Source: Symbiodinium natans (lineage: Eukaryota; Sar; Dinophyceae; Suessiales; Symbiodiniaceae). Taken from it: 64,000 bases of DNA. The stretch is from NCBI GenBank assembly GCA_905221605.1, contig CAJNDS010000008.1, positions 80,001 to 144,000 on the forward strand, in the 5' to 3' direction. Below, piece after piece: positions 29,588 through 39,417 of this stretch; the first letter of the stretch is position 1, and each line of letters begins with the position of its first letter. Made by a program: the position numbers and the translations under genes. The notes beneath the pieces are model-generated. The model was not told the DNA's origin. It made no database searches and saw only the letters and a program-made list of their open reading frames with translations.

Positions 29588-29750
29588 GGGGGGGGGGTGG
29601 GGGGGGTGGGGGGGGGTGGGGGGGGTGGGGGGGTGGGGGGGGGTGGGGGGGGGGGGGGGGGGGGTGGGTGGGCCGTGGAGGGGAAGGGGGTTACTGAGCC
29701 ACACCTTTGCAAGAGGACAGGGCCGAGCCACACCTTTGCAAAAAAAAAAA
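28525..29750 (+). mobile_element. 1.2-kb terminal-inverted-repeat element, copy 2
   Basis: Same inverted ends, GGCTT tract and spacer as 2038-3831, but only six satellite units (starts 28914, 29013, 29124, 29235, 29283, 29393) and a longer G-rich tract (29516-29685). The left flank GGGTCCGGGG is shared with copy 1; the right flanks differ. No transposase. Confidence 0.87.
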
Positions 29751-29841
29751 CCCTACATGGCTTGAGAGTTCGAACAATAGTTGGTGTTTTTTTTGAGGCT
29801 GTCTGAGGTAAGGGCTTAAGGGAAATCTTCAGCCTTGAGGC

Positions 29842-29900
29842 CTGGATCCGGCCACTGAATATGCAGGCTACTCAGGCCGCACCTTCACAAAACCCTAATA
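29842..29900 (+). CDS. Exon candidate
   Basis: After ATCTTCAG, frame LEAWIRPLNMQATQAAPSQ. No family recognised. Confidence 0.35.
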
Positions 29901-29989
29901 TTTAGGGTTTTGGGTTTCAAAAACCCTTAAACCCTAGAGCCCTAGACCCTTCTTTGTCAATTCTCCTGGTGGCATGGTGCTCTAGACTT

Positions 29990-30095
29990 GGCAGAGTAGG
30001 CGTGTGTTCACGTTGCGGTGCCTCGGGTCATTCGAAAAAGCACTTGCGCGTGTAGGGTTCGAGGGGGCTTGGGGCCTGTATAGGGCTTCGCTAAA
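29990..30095 (+). CDS. Exon candidate
   Basis: Frame VFTLRCLGSFEKALARVGFE and onward, open into telomere DNA. No family recognised. Confidence 0.35.
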
Positions 30096-30137
30096 CCCTA
30101 AACCCCAAACCCCACATCCTGAACCCTAGACGCTTAA

Positions 30138-30232
30138 ACCCTAGACCCTAAACCCTAAACCCTAAACCCTAAACCCTAAACCCTAAACCCTAAACCCTAA
30201 ACCCTAAACCCTAAGCCCTAAACCCTAAACCC
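30138..30232 (-). repeat. CCCTAAA array
   Basis: About 13 units. Confidence 0.96.
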
Positions 30233-30234
30233 AG

Positions 30235-30414
30235 CCTTCATCCAGGATCCCAAACCTGTTCCACGAAATGCTCTCTGCATACAATGAACCCGGGGTCCTT
30301 GTACGACAGGCACCGGAATATTCCCCAGAAGGAACCCCTTCACACTTACATAGTCAGTTAAATAAGTTATGGTCCCCTCTTGCGTACCCGAAATTAACAG
30401 GGGCTGCTGTATAA
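30235..30414 (+). CDS. Exon candidate, 60 codons
   Basis: After ACCCAG, a 59-residue frame ends in TAA and contains NLFHEMLSAYNEPGVLVRQA and SQLNKLWSPLAYPKLTGAAV. A minus frame also spans the region, but the plus one has better composition and an acceptor. The element at 30449 follows closely. No family recognised. Confidence 0.5.
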   Translation, partial: PSSRIPNLFHEMLSAYNEPGVLVRQAPEYSPEGTPSHLHSQLNKLWSPLAYPKLTGAAV

Positions 30415-30448
30415 CAAGGACTCCAAAATGGAACATATTACCCAAAGG

Positions 30449-30551
30449 ATCCATGTACCTATATAGTATATACTTGGGCCCTAAAGCTACTACATAGGAA
30501 CCCCTTTAAGGCCCAAGTATATACTATATAGGTACATGGATCCTTTGGGTT
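30449..30551. mobile_element. Family O inverted-repeat element
   Basis: Arms of about 45 bp starting AAAGGATCCATGTACC and ending GGTACATGGATCCTTT. Confidence 0.9.
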
Positions 30552-30633
30552 ACAGAGAAGTGACCATACAAAGTACCTGCAAAAAGCGTTCTAACCTCAG
30601 AGACGACTCTCCCATCATTGAATCCCAACCTAG

Positions 30634-30776
30634 ACCCTAAACCCCAAACCCTAAACCCTAAACCCTAAACCCTAAACCCTAAACCCTAAACCCTAAACCC
30701 TAAACCCTAAGCCCTAAACCCTAAACCCTAAACCCTAAACCCTAAACCCTAAACCCTAAACCCTAAACCCTAAACC
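30634..30776 (-). repeat. CCCTAAA array
   Basis: About 20 units, one CCCTAAG. Confidence 0.97.
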
Positions 30777-30792
30777 CAAACCTGTTGCACCC

Positions 30793-30848
30793 AGAGTCCC
30801 TCCTCAGCTGCACAGCTGGGGATGTTTGCGGACCAGTTGCACCCTCAA
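30793..30848 (+). CDS. Exon candidate with telomere donor
   Basis: CACCCAG|AGTCCC to CAAAG|GGTTTAGGG; frame SPSSAAQLGMFADQLHPQ. No family recognised. Confidence 0.4.
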
Positions 30849-30961
30849 AGGGTTTAGGGTTTAGGGTTTGGGGTTTAGGGTTTAGGGTTTAGGGTTTAGG
30901 GCTGCACGTTGAAGGTTTAAGGTATCTTGGGGCTTAGGGTTTAGTTTGGGTTTTAGGGCTT

Positions 30962-31043
30962 AGGGCATCTTGTATACTGCCGCCCTCGAATGTTCCAAGA
31001 CCTTGCACGGCTTCAACTCAGCCTCTCGGGCCCTGGCCCCTTA
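30962..31043 (+). CDS. Exon candidate
   Basis: Starts after GGCTTAG, frame GILYTAALECSKTLHGFNSA to TAA. No family recognised. Confidence 0.4.
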
Positions 31044-31059
31044 AGCTCTCAGTGCTAAC

Positions 31060-31495
31060 CCTCTGACCCCTAAACCCTGGAGCCCGAACGCCCTAACTTC
31101 TAAACCCCGAGCCCTAAACCCCTGAACACCAAACCACAAACCCCGAACCCTAAACCCTAATCCCAGTGACCCTAACCCTAAACCCCTAAACCCTAACAGT
31201 CTGGACCCTGACCCCTAAAACCCCTAAAGCTCCTAAAACCTGTAAAGCCCCTAAAACCCCTGAAGGCCCTAAAACCCCTAAAGCTCTAAAAGCCCCTAAA
31301 ACCCTTGAAGCCCCTAAAACCCCTTGTCCTAAACCCTATACCCGAAACCTCTAAAACCTAAACCCTAAACTTCTAAACCCTATACCTAAACCCGACCTAA
31401 ACATCCAAGCCCTAGTCCCTAAACCCCTAAACCCCTAAACCCCTAAACCCCTAAACCTCCAAACCCTAAACCCTAAACCCTAAACCCTAAACCCT
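31060..31495 (-). repeat. Degenerate CCCTAAA/CCCCTAAA tract
   Basis: CCCCTAAA 8-mers dominate at 31200-31320 and 31410-31450, perfect CCCTAAA at 31455-31495. No gene. Confidence 0.88.
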
Positions 31496-32171
31496 TGGAG
31501 CTCAGCTCTCCTGGGAGGCAGGAGGATGCCAGGGAGGCCGGGGTTTATGGCAGGGAAGGCTTTTGGGTTGCCTTGAGGGGTTTAGGGTTTAGGGTTTAGG
31601 GTTTAGGGCTTCGGGTTTATGAAGGCTCTTGTCTAGGGTTGGGGCTAGGGTTTCTCTTGGTGTTTTTGTTTGTAAATCAGCTTTTTCAGGCGTTTCGAAG
31701 TTGTTTCAGGCCCTGAACCCTAAACCCTAAACCCTAAATCCTAAACCCTGAACCCTAAACCCTAAACCGGCCTGAACCCTAAACCCTAAACTCTTGCCAA
31801 TGTCTCCTTCACCTTGTTCTTGCCCGAGCCACCACCATGGGCCTGCTAAGCACCCTAAAAGTCCCACTCTAAACCTTAACTTCATGGGTTCCCCTACCAC
31901 CCGGTTTAGGTTTTAGGGTTTAGGGTTCAGGGTTTAGGGTTTAGGGTGTAGGGTTTAGGGTTAGGGTGTAGGGCTACTACTACTGATAGCCCCTAACCCC
32001 AAAGACCTTGTAGTGCCCCAGCATTATAAGGTTTGGGGTTTAGGGTTTAGGGTTTCGGGTTTCCTAAACCCGAACACCCAGAGATTGCCTATCAAATATA
32101 CAAACCCTGTGAACAACAAGTGCAAACCCCAAGGTAATCACTGTAGGACCCTAAATAGACCTTCAAACCCC

Positions 32172-32288
32172 TGAAGCAACAAGAGGGGCTCCACTTATCG
32201 TCCGTGTTTTCGGCAGCGGTGGTCGCAGGAAGGCGCGGCCATTTGATGAGCCACCGGAACACGTATCGGAGTGCCAAGCTCTTAGCTG
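32172..32288 (-). CDS. Exon candidate (minus strand preferred)
   Basis: Minus frame LALRYVFRWLIKWPRLPATT after a CTTACAG acceptor. A plus frame with a GCT|GTAAGC donor is also open, so strand is unresolved. Confidence 0.38.
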
Positions 32289-32340
32289 TAAGCGACCCAA
32301 AACCCTAAACCCTAAACCCCAAACCCCGAACCCGGCTGAC

Positions 32341-32424
32341 AGCCTTCGACGAGTTCGTGACCTCGGCGAGCAGATCTGAAAAGGGTGTTCAGGACGGCGC
32401 GGCTCTGGCCCGCCTACGATGGTG
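32341..32424 (+). CDS. Exon candidate
   Basis: Frame FDEFVTSASRSEKGVQDGAA and onward to TGA, after GGCTGACAG. No family recognised. Confidence 0.45.
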
Positions 32425-32511
32425 ATTTGGGGTTGAAGCCCTAAACCCTAAACCCTGAACCCTAAACCCTAAACCCTAAACCTTAGACCCCTAAACGCAA
32501 ATGGTGTCCTA

Positions 32512-32592
32512 CAGCCGTTGTCACGCTGGACCTCGATAGCCTGCCATACAGCCTGACCCTACAACCAAAACCCATGAAGCTCTCGACTTAAA
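32512..32592 (+). CDS. Exon candidate
   Basis: After CCTACAG, frame VVTLDLDSLPYSLTLQPKPM to TAA. No family recognised. Confidence 0.42.
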
Positions 32593-33221
32593 CCTGGGAT
32601 TTAGGGTTTAGGGCTGCAGTACAGCCCTAAGCCCGACACGTCCTGAACCCAAAGCCCTCTCACTTCAAGCAACTGTTGAAACACAACAGAAAACGACCTC
32701 CTAAAATTTTGAAAATCAAGCCCTGAAGTCCTGAAAACCTTGAAACCTTTAAACCCGCAAGTCGTGCCCGAAGCCCCCGCAGCCCCACCCTAAACCCTAA
32801 ACCCTCAACCCTGAAATCCTCATTGTCAACCCCATACACCCTACAGCCTAAACCCCTTGAAAACAGCTTGGAACCTTCAAACCTTGTGTCCTGAAGCTCT
32901 TAAGCCTTTAAGCCCCTAAAACCTTTCACCCTGCATGAACCCTGTACTGGGGATTGAAATTAGTCATTGTTGGGGTCCTGTTGTTATGTGGAGGCTGACC
33001 CCAAAAACCTCGACCCTCAAACCCGAAAGCACTTAATCCCAAGCCCGAGAACCCAAATTCTAAAGCCGTACAACCCCAGACCGTGAACCCTACAAACTTA
33101 AGACAACCCTGAACCTTGAAGCATGAACCCTAAACCCTAAATCCTTAACCCTGAACCCTAAACCCTAAATCCTAAACCCTAACCCTAAACCCTAAACCCT
33201 AAACCCTAAACCCGGAGGCAA

Positions 33222-33297
33222 GCTTCAGCAGCCTTGGCGAGCTGAACGCTATCGGGACAAGGATGCCCGGCGCTGGGTTCAGGGCTTGGGGCGTAGG
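33222..33297 (+). CDS. Exon candidate
   Basis: Frame SFSSLGELNAIGTRMPGAGF between arrays. No family recognised. Confidence 0.38.
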
Positions 33298-33978
33298 GTT
33301 CAAATGAGGTTTAGGGTTTAGGGTTTAGGGTTTCGGGTTTAGGGTGTAGGGCTAGGGTTTAGGGCGAGGGGTTTGGGGTTTGGGGTTTAGGGTCTAGGGC
33401 TAGGGGTTTGGGGTTTGGTAGGGTTTAGGATTTGGGGTTTTGTAAGGGTGCGAAGTTTATGGCCAAAACAGGGTTTTGGCCTTTAGGGTTTTCAGGTCTT
33501 ATGAGGCTTAGGGTTGTTTTTGTTGTTCTTTCCTCGTGCATGGTCCAACTGCTGGGGCTCATCTTCAAATGTGCTGTAGGGGTTGGGTTTGGGGTTTCCT
33601 TACAGCTTAGATGCCCGTATCCAAAGCCTTCAAAGGGTCCTTCTCCCCAAGCTTCCCTGAGGTTCCCTAGGCGGCCCCGTGAACCCTTTGCCCTGAAGCA
33701 GGATCCTCCATAGTCAAAGGCCTTCGACGCCTCAAATCTCCTGGTCCCAGGGTTCAGGGTCCAGGCCCTGCAAAACCTAAACCCTGAACCCTCAAACCCT
33801 AAACCCAAAACCCGGAGCCCTGTACCCCAAACCCTAAACCCTAAACCCTTCTTCTCTCTTTAGGGTCTCGGGGCTAGGGTTTAGGGTTTAGATATGTTGA
33901 GCACGTCCCCGAAAGGTGGATGTAGATGCCCCGGCCACGCCACAGAAGTGACCCCAACCCCCTAAGCCGTGAAGCTAA

Positions 33979-34033
33979 GCCCTAAACCCTAAACCCTAAA
34001 CCCTAAACCCTAAACCCTAAACCCTAAACCCTT
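33979..34033 (-). repeat. CCCTAAA array
   Basis: Eight units. Confidence 0.96.
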
Positions 34034-34040
34034 CTTCAGC

Positions 34041-34105
34041 TGAGGTTTCCAAGAACGAAGCGACCTACTAAAGTAGCTTCAAGCCCTCAAGCCCAACCCT
34101 GGCAG
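34041..34105 (+). CDS. Exon candidate with telomere donor
   Basis: CTTCTTCAG|CTGAGG to TGGCAG|GTTTAGGG: both splice sites are good and the donor is the first telomere unit. Frame LRFPRTKRPTKVASSPQAQP. No family recognised. Confidence 0.45.
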
Positions 34106-34160
34106 GTTTAGGGTTTAGGGTTTAGGGTTTAGGGTTTAAGGTTTAGGGTTTAGGGGTTAG
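34106..34160 (+). repeat. TTTAGGG array
   Basis: About eight units starting right at the exon edge. Confidence 0.96.
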
Positions 34161-34263
34161 GGCCTACGCGGTTTCGGATTTAGGTTTTTGGGCTTTGGCC
34201 CTGAACCCGGAAGTGGAAGATCGTAAGCCCGAAACATCCAAGCCACGCGACCCCCGCAAACCC

Positions 34264-34478
34264 TCCACTTGGAGGTTCATGGTACTCAGATTTGGGTTTA
34301 GGGTTTAGGGTTTAGGGTTTAGGGTTTAGAGTTTAGGGTTTAGGGTTTAGGGTTTGGGGTTCGAAATTATAACTGCATTTATAGCCCAATTCTGAGTCCC
34401 CTAAGCCTCGCTACCTAGGCGATAAGCGGTTTCTAAGTACAGTTATCACTGCTTACTAAGTACCATGAACCTCCAGGT
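34264..34478. mobile_element. Family Q element with internal TTTAGGG array
   Basis: Ends ACTTGGAGGTTCATGGTACT and AGTACCATGAACCTCCAGGT are inverted copies. An array of nine units lies at 34295-34355. Confidence 0.87.
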
Positions 34479-34500
34479 ACCTAGACCTCTAGTTGCAGGT

Positions 34501-34621
34501 CCCTTGTTTACTAGATACGCCCTTGGGATATTTTATATGTTTCCCTTTGCGGGTTCAGAGGGTCATATTCAGAAGTGTTTTTTCAGAAATACTCATCAGA
34601 GGGTTGTATGGGCCATCCTAG
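34501..34621 (+). mobile_element. Family D repeat between 22-bp direct repeats
   Basis: Interior matches family D introns (CAGAGGG...GGGCCATCCTA). TACCTAGACCTCTAGTTGC lies to its left (34478) and a near-identical copy to its right (34623). Confidence 0.75.
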
Positions 34622-34622
34622 C

Positions 34623-34715
34623 TACCTGGACCTCTAGTTGCAGGACCTTCGTTGGGGTGAGCAGCTTAGCAGTAGTGTTTGATGTGAAGATGTTTGTGCC
34701 CAGAAAAAGAGCAGG
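34623..34715 (+). CDS. Exon candidate
   Basis: Frame TWTSSCRTFVGVSSLAVVFD and onward, with a possible GTGAGC donor inside. No family recognised. Confidence 0.33.
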
Positions 34716-34717
34716 TA

Positions 34718-34945
34718 CCCTAAACCCTAAACCCTAATCCCTAAACCCTAAACCCTAAACCCCAAACCCCAAACCCCAAGCCCCAAACCCTAAACCCTAA
34801 ACCCCAAACCCTAAACCCTAAACCCTAAACCCTAACCCTAAACCCTAAAACCTAAACCCTAATTCTGAAGCATAAGCCCTGAAATTTAAACCCTAAACCC
34901 TAACACCTAAACCCTAAGCCCTAAGCCCTAAACCCTAAACCCTAG
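34718..34945 (-). repeat. Degenerate CCCTAAA tract
   Basis: About 30 units with CCCCAAA, CCCTAAG and CCTAA variants. Confidence 0.94.
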
Positions 34946-34949
34946 CCCC

Positions 34950-35028
34950 TCGGAACACTCTCAATGGCTCTTTGCCTGCTGCAAGGTTGGAGAAGCAGGC
35001 AGCCTCCAAAGTGTCCAGGAGAGTTTGG
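34950..35028 (+). CDS. Exon candidate
   Basis: Frame NTLNGSLPAARLEKQAASKV and onward. No family recognised. Confidence 0.38.
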
Positions 35029-35039
35029 GGTTTCGGGTT

Positions 35040-35180
35040 TAGGGCTTTAGGGCCTTAAGGCTTTAGGGCTTTAGGGCTTTTGGGTTTTAGGGCTTTCGGG
35101 CTGTCGGGCTGTTGGGCGTTAGGGCTTTAGGGCTTTGGGGCTTTGGGTCTTTAGGGCTTCATAAGGCTTCAGGGCTTTAG
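35040..35180 (+). repeat. GGGCTTTA variant tract
   Basis: About 12 copies of TTTAGGGC-type 8-mers, a telomere-derived variant. Confidence 0.85.
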
Positions 35181-35428
35181 GAGATCTCTTCCTTGCGGAA
35201 CGCAGTGGTGCTTTAGGGTCCAGGGCGGCTGAGGTTCAGGATTGAGGGCTGTGCCTGAACAGCACCAAGGCCATGTTGCCGTAGCTTGCCTACAAATCCT
35301 GCAAGAGCTCAGGGTTTAGGGTTTAGGGTTCAGGGTTCAGGGTTTAGGGTTTAGGGTTTAGGGTACAGGGTTCAGGGTTTAGGGTTTAGGATTTTGCAAG
35401 AATTGCCTTCTGTTTTGGTAGCCCCAGG

Positions 35429-35502
35429 GCCTCCGTCCGAATTCATACTTCGATCCCTACACACCTACCTTGGGCTTGCCAAACCCGAGAAGCACGCCTA
35501 AA
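35429..35502 (+). CDS. Exon candidate
   Basis: After AGCCCCAG, frame PPSEFILRSLHTYLGLAKPE to TAA. No family recognised. Confidence 0.42.
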
Positions 35503-35526
35503 GCCAAGCAAGCCTACAGACCCATC

Positions 35527-35610
35527 GGTCTAGGGTTTAGGGTTTAGGGTCTAGGGTTTAGGGTCTAGGGTTTAGGGTCTAGGGTTTAGGGTTTAGGGTC
35601 TAGGGTTTAG
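35527..35610 (+). repeat. TCTAGGG/TTTAGGG dimer array
   Basis: Alternating variant and standard units. Confidence 0.92.
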
Positions 35611-35611
35611 G

Positions 35612-35690
35612 TACCCGAAGCCACAACACAGCTGACCACAATCCTGTTTCTGCATGTGCCTTACATCCCCCACAGCCCCTTCTTTCCACG
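35612..35690 (+). CDS. Exon candidate with GTGAGC donor
   Basis: Frame PEATTQLTTILFLHVPYIPH and onward, CCACG|GTGAGC. A longer minus frame overlaps. No family recognised. Confidence 0.4.
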
Positions 35691-36212
35691 GTGAGCCTAC
35701 ATGCTTCGTGTTTATGGGTTAGTTGCTCCACCGATATCCCACCCTCATAGCCCTGATACACGCCACACGCCGTAGAAACCCTGCAAACCCTGTCAATCCT
35801 GTAAACAACCATGTAACCCCTCAAAACCCTGGAACCCCCTGTAAACCCTGTCAACCCTAATCCCTAAACACATGCCCTCAGGCGGTGGAAGAGCTGCTAT
35901 AAAAACTCAATGCCCACTTTTCTTCAGGTTCTGAATGTATAACCCTTGAAGTTCTTCGGGTCTAGGGTTTAGGGTTTGGGGCGTAGGTTTTGGTTGGTTT
36001 CTTATAGATAGGGCTTAGAGTTTGAGGAGGGTACTTGGTCAAGTGTGGCACCGCTTTGAATGGGGCCTGCGCGTTTAGGGGTCTTGGGGTTTAGGGTTAT
36101 GTGGGCCCCTAAACCCAATTTTAATAAACCCTAAGCCCTAAACCCTCAGCCCTAAACCCTAAACCCTAAAACCTAAGCCCTAAACCCTAAACCCTAAACC
36201 CTGGCTTTAGGA

Positions 36213-36329
36213 TGGAGTCTGTACGCAAGCATTCCTTGCTGCAGCTTTGCCCCTCCGAAGTGAGAGAGCCAACGTGGGATTCAGGGGAGGATCTAGGATA
36301 TTCGGGCCTCGATAGCTATACTAGGTTTT
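36213..36329 (+). CDS. N-terminal exon candidate
   Basis: TTTAG|G then ATGGAG: frame MESVRKHSLLQLCPSEVREP and a further 18 residues. Could be the first exon of the membrane protein downstream. Confidence 0.4.
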
Positions 36330-36466
36330 GGCCCCTTAAAAAATAACTTTCACCCTAAACCCTAGACCCTTACTAACTAAGCCCTAACCACGACGACTTT
36401 CGGTTCTCAGTTGTTCACGGACACCCTGAACGAAGCGATTGATTGCGTGGGGCTAGATGTCGCGTG

Positions 36467-38508
36467 ATGACGCGGGGCGGCCTCAACTACAAGCACCTCC
36501 GAGCAGCAGCGGTGATCCTTAGTAGCTGAGTGAGCGCACTTTACACTTTTTGGGATACTACAATCCCCTATAGAACTGAAAGTTTACATTTTTGGGGGGC
36601 TTATGAACTCAGCAACTAAGGATCATTGTGACCCCTTTGGCTCTCGGCCTGTACTTCGTCAATACGATCTATGCCTCTGCAATCCTGGTGATCTGTTGCT
36701 ACTGGGTCTTGGAGTACGTACTATACTTTAATACTTTTTTTGGCCTTGGGCTCCGATTATAGCTAGTTATACCTAAAAAGTATCTATTTTTTTCAGGGTC
36801 TACTCCAAAGATAAGGCTACATGTGGGGCCACGTCCTGTTGCGGAGGCAGGTGACCCCATTCCCTGTTCTACTGCGGGGCGCCGCAGCTGCTCTCATGCT
36901 GCTGCTATATCTCCCTTTTGGAATTATTCCTTATCTTTGTTTATATAAAACCCAAGAGGATACTAGAAATATTGTGTTTATTAAGGTTCTAGGGGGAGTA
37001 TAGGCTGTGCACCACTTTCATCACGGCGATGCCATGGCTAGTCTTTGGTGGGATTCAAGGGTGCCGCGAGTTCGATCCTACGATGAAGACCATTTTCGGA
37101 TACGCGTTTGAGGAGTTCTGGAAAGGCTTCTGGATCCGTGTTGCAGCACTTTGGCTGATTACCGGAGTTGCCCTGTTCCTAAGCATAGCCGAGCACCTGC
37201 CGTCATCATACATCCGGGACTGTGTCAGATGTTGCCTGTTCATCTACGCGGGCGTAGTTGCCAGTGCTGTTGCGGAAGCTCTGATCGCCTGCCGCGGCAC
37301 GGATCTTGACAACGATGGGTACCTGTGTCATAGTTTTATGTACCATTTTACCTTTTTAAGGGTACTTAAACCCAGTAAGGACTACACATTAACATTTTTA
37401 AATAGCATCCCAACCATGAACTAGGTACAGGGACAGCTCGATCGACGTCGGTGCCAGATCGCTCCAAGCCGGGATGTTCGTTTTCGGGAGGCTCACCTTT
37501 TTCATGTCTGGCATCTGGTGCCTCGGTAGGCCCTTGGGATCTTGTGCGTTTTTCCTTTTTTAAAAAAAGATTTGGGGGGGGGGGGGGGGGTTGGGGTTAA
37601 GAGGATCGTAGTTAGGAATATTTCCAGAGGGCTTTTAGTTGCCATCCGAGGTACATTCAGATTGTGATCAAGAAGCTGCAGGCCCTGGAGCAGGCATTCG
37701 GAGAGGCCCTGCCTTGGTCTAAGGCCATGAAGCTTGGGGATACTTTGGGAATATTTTTTAAAAAGTTTGTTGGGTACTGTATTTCCTAAGAAATACAGCT
37801 GAAATTATACTAACTTGTTTGCCGTAATTTCCTAAGAAGCAGCTAATAAATTATACAAATCTTTGCTGGGGGTTCCAGGTTCAGTCTAGGAAGTGGCTGT
37901 CTCATTGTCTGGTCCTCTGGCAATGGTCGATTGTCCTGCTGGCCTCCACAGTATATGCCCCCTGGGTTCTGTTCCTCCTCAGTATCTGGGTAGGTTCGTG
38001 GGACTTTTTTTTCCCTTATTGGGTTTAAGAGGACCATGTTCAGGAATATTTTCGGAGTGTTTTAAGGGCCATCCTAGGTATGTGTGGCACTCTGAACATC
38101 ATCTTGCTGATCGGCGCGAAAATGAGGGCGCTGCGCCTTCCCCTCCGGGCCCTGCAGCAGGCCCGACAATTCGCGAGCCGGGACGATGCGATGACGGAGA
38201 AGACGGCCCTTGCAATGAGCGTTCTACGCCGCATGCAGCTCGCCATCTTGCTGGGCAACATGTCCATGGTAGCCGGGTTCCTGGCAACTATATCCCCCTT
38301 GGGAATTATTTTGTATTTTTGTTTCTCTAAAACCCAAGAGAATACTAAACATGTTTTTTTTATTATTAAGGTTCTAAGGGGAAGTATAGGCAATGGGGCT
38401 TGGCTTCTTTCTCGACAGCACCCTGATGACCATGGTGAGCGACTATGCGTCGATCCTCGACGTGACGGCGAACGCAATTAGCCTGACACTTCTCGCCAGT
38501 GGCTCCCT
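36467..38508 (+). CDS. Multi-pass membrane protein, unknown function (nine exons)
   Basis: Exons 36467-36513, 36621-36697, 36816-36903, 37004-37318, 37425-37517, 37651-about 37732, 37879-37981, 38078-38283 and 38390-38508 join in one frame of about 370 residues. Hydrophobic segments include GLYFVNTIYASAILVICCYM, AALWLITGVALFLSI, CLFIYAGVVASAVAEALIAC, WSIVLLASTVYAPWVLFLLS and LAILLGNMSMVAGFLAMGLG: about seven to eight passes. Charged loops (AQRQF-like LRALQQARQFASRDDAMTEK) lie between. Introns are repeat elements J, A, B, C, D, E (unclassified), D, B; donors are GA, GC, GC, GT, GT, unclear, GT, GC; all acceptors AG. The start is the ATG at 36467, but upstream exons are possible. The C-terminus continues after another element (38509-38681). 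Family not recognised; it resembles dinoflagellate polytopic proteins of unknown role. Confidence 0.78.
36514..36620 (+). mobile_element. Family J element, intron (GA-AG)
   Basis: Ends GATCCTTAGTAGCTGAGT and ACTCAGCAACTAAG(GATC) are inverted. GATC repeated at both borders; excision gives GTG ATC ATT in frame. Confidence 0.85.
36698..36815 (+). mobile_element. Family A element, intron (GC-AG)
   Basis: Inverted ends CTTGGAGTA and TACTCCAAAG; GCTAC repeated at both borders. Confidence 0.87.
36904..37003 (+). mobile_element. Family B element, intron (GC-AG)
   Basis: Inverted ends CTATATCTCCC and GGGGGAGTATAG; GCT repeated at both borders. Confidence 0.87.
37319..37424 (+). mobile_element. Family C element, intron (GT-AG)
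   Basis: CTTTGTCATAG-type left end, right end CATCCCAACCATGAACTAG; GTAC repeated at both borders. Interior GGGTACTTAAACCCAGTAAG is shared with 41383 and 42516 copies. Confidence 0.87.
37518..37650 (+). mobile_element. Family D element, intron (GT-AG)
   Basis: Right half AGGAATATTTCCAGAGGG to GCCATCCGAG matches other D copies; GTGC/GTAC at the borders. Contains a G-run of 19. Confidence 0.8.
37733..37878 (+). mobile_element. Unclassified intron (E)
   Basis: TTTCCTAAGAA occurs twice inside; ends GGGGGTTCCAG. The 5' border is not certain. Confidence 0.5.
37982..38077 (+). mobile_element. Family D element, intron (GT-AG)
   Basis: GTAT repeated at both borders; interior TTATTGGGTTTAAGAGGA is the family D hallmark. 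Confidence 0.85.
38284..38389 (+). mobile_element. Family B element, intron (GC-AG)
   Basis: GCAA repeated at both borders; inverted ends CTATATCCCCC and GGGGAAGTATAG. Confidence 0.88.
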
Positions 38509-38681
38509 GAGCCTTGGGAGCCCAGTGGAATTTTTTCCCCCCCCCCCCCCCCTCCCCCTTTTTGAGGGGGGGAGGGGGGGTGGGGGGGGCTTCAAGGTTC
38601 CCTGATAAAGTAGCCCTAAACCCTAAACCCTAAACCCTAAACCCTAACCCCTTTCTAGAATATGGTTTCTGGGCTCCCAAG
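38509..38681 (+). mobile_element. Family F element with internal CCCTAAA array, intron (GA-AG)
   Basis: Ends CTTGGGAGCCCAGTGG and GGGCTCCCAAG; GAGC repeated at both borders; array of five units at 38613-38648 plus a C-run/G-run pair. Confidence 0.85.
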
Positions 38682-38770
38682 GAGCTTGCCAAGATGTTAC
38701 AGCTGGAGGCTGCGCGCGCTCTCTTCCCAGGCTCGGCCGGTGATTCGAGCGACGCAGCAGGACCTTCGGG
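38682..38770 (+). CDS. Following exon of the membrane protein, frame uncertain
   Basis: The GAGC rule gives a frame ending in RPVIRATQQDLRGFER. An alternative frame reads ELAKMLQLEAARALFPGSAG. Both are open. Confidence 0.4.
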
Positions 38771-38775
38771 GGTTT

Positions 38776-38876
38776 GAAAGGTTTAGGGTTTAGGGTTTAG
38801 GGTTTAGGGTTTAGGGTTTAGGGTTTAGGGTTCAGGGTTTAGGGTTTAGGGTTTAGGGTTTAGGGTTCAGGGTTTC
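38776..38876 (+). repeat. TTTAGGG array with TTCAGGG variants
   Basis: About 14 units. Confidence 0.96.
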
Positions 38877-38877
38877 G

Positions 38878-39056
38878 GCTATATGTCGTGTTTGCTTCTG
38901 ACTATGAACTGCTTGGTAACTACTTGCTCCTGATGACTTTGCTACGCTCCATGGGTATTGGAAGGCTAACAGCTTTGACTGCGTTCCCCTTTTCGCCGTT
39001 TGTCTGGCAGCACTGCGTGCTTGCGTGCATGGATGGTCTCCCTGGTTCTTCGTTGG
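38878..39056 (+). CDS. Exon candidate, hydrophobic
   Basis: About 58-codon frame: VVFASDYELLGNYLLLMTLL ... FPFSPFVWQHCVLACMDGL. Ends at a family P hairpin. May belong to the membrane-protein gene. Confidence 0.42.
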
Positions 39057-39121
39057 GAATGAGGGAATGAGGTACTGCATATACTCCTTTAAAGGGTATA
39101 CATGGGGTACCTCATTCCCTA
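39057..39121. mobile_element. Family P hairpin element
   Basis: GGAATGAGGTAC and GGTACCTCATTCC are inverted ends around an inner inverted repeat TATACTCCTTTAAAGGGTATA. Confidence 0.8.
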
Positions 39122-39171
39122 CTAAGAACTAGGGAGTTGTTAGTTCAAAGAGAGCCCAAAGCCCTAACTAA

Positions 39172-39275
39172 ACCCTAAACCCTACACCCCAAACCCTAAA
39201 CCCTAAACCCTAAACCCCAAACCCTAAACCCTAATCCCTAATCCCTAAACCCCAAACCCTAAACCCTAAACCCCG
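39172..39275 (-). repeat. CCCTAAA/CCCCAAA array
   Basis: About 14 units. Confidence 0.95.
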
Positions 39276-39384
39276 TAAAGCGCATCGCACAGGAACGATT
39301 GGAGTGCTCCTGCGGGTCTCTGTCGGTTGCAGCCCAGCTCTCGCGCAGTAGGGTTTTCGGCTTCACGGGCGAATTTGTTTGGGG
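39271..39384 (+). CDS. Exon candidate
   Basis: 36-codon frame KRIAQERLECSCGSLSVAAQ onward to TGA. No family recognised. Confidence 0.42.
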
Positions 39385-39417
39385 TTGAGGGTTTAGGGTT
39401 TAGGGTTTAGGGTTTAG

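Noticed and set aside
28442-29806. The same long frames in the second element copy, plus Gly/Pro-only frames over the G-rich tract
   Set aside because: Repeat and homopolymer translations, no codon bias or start context.
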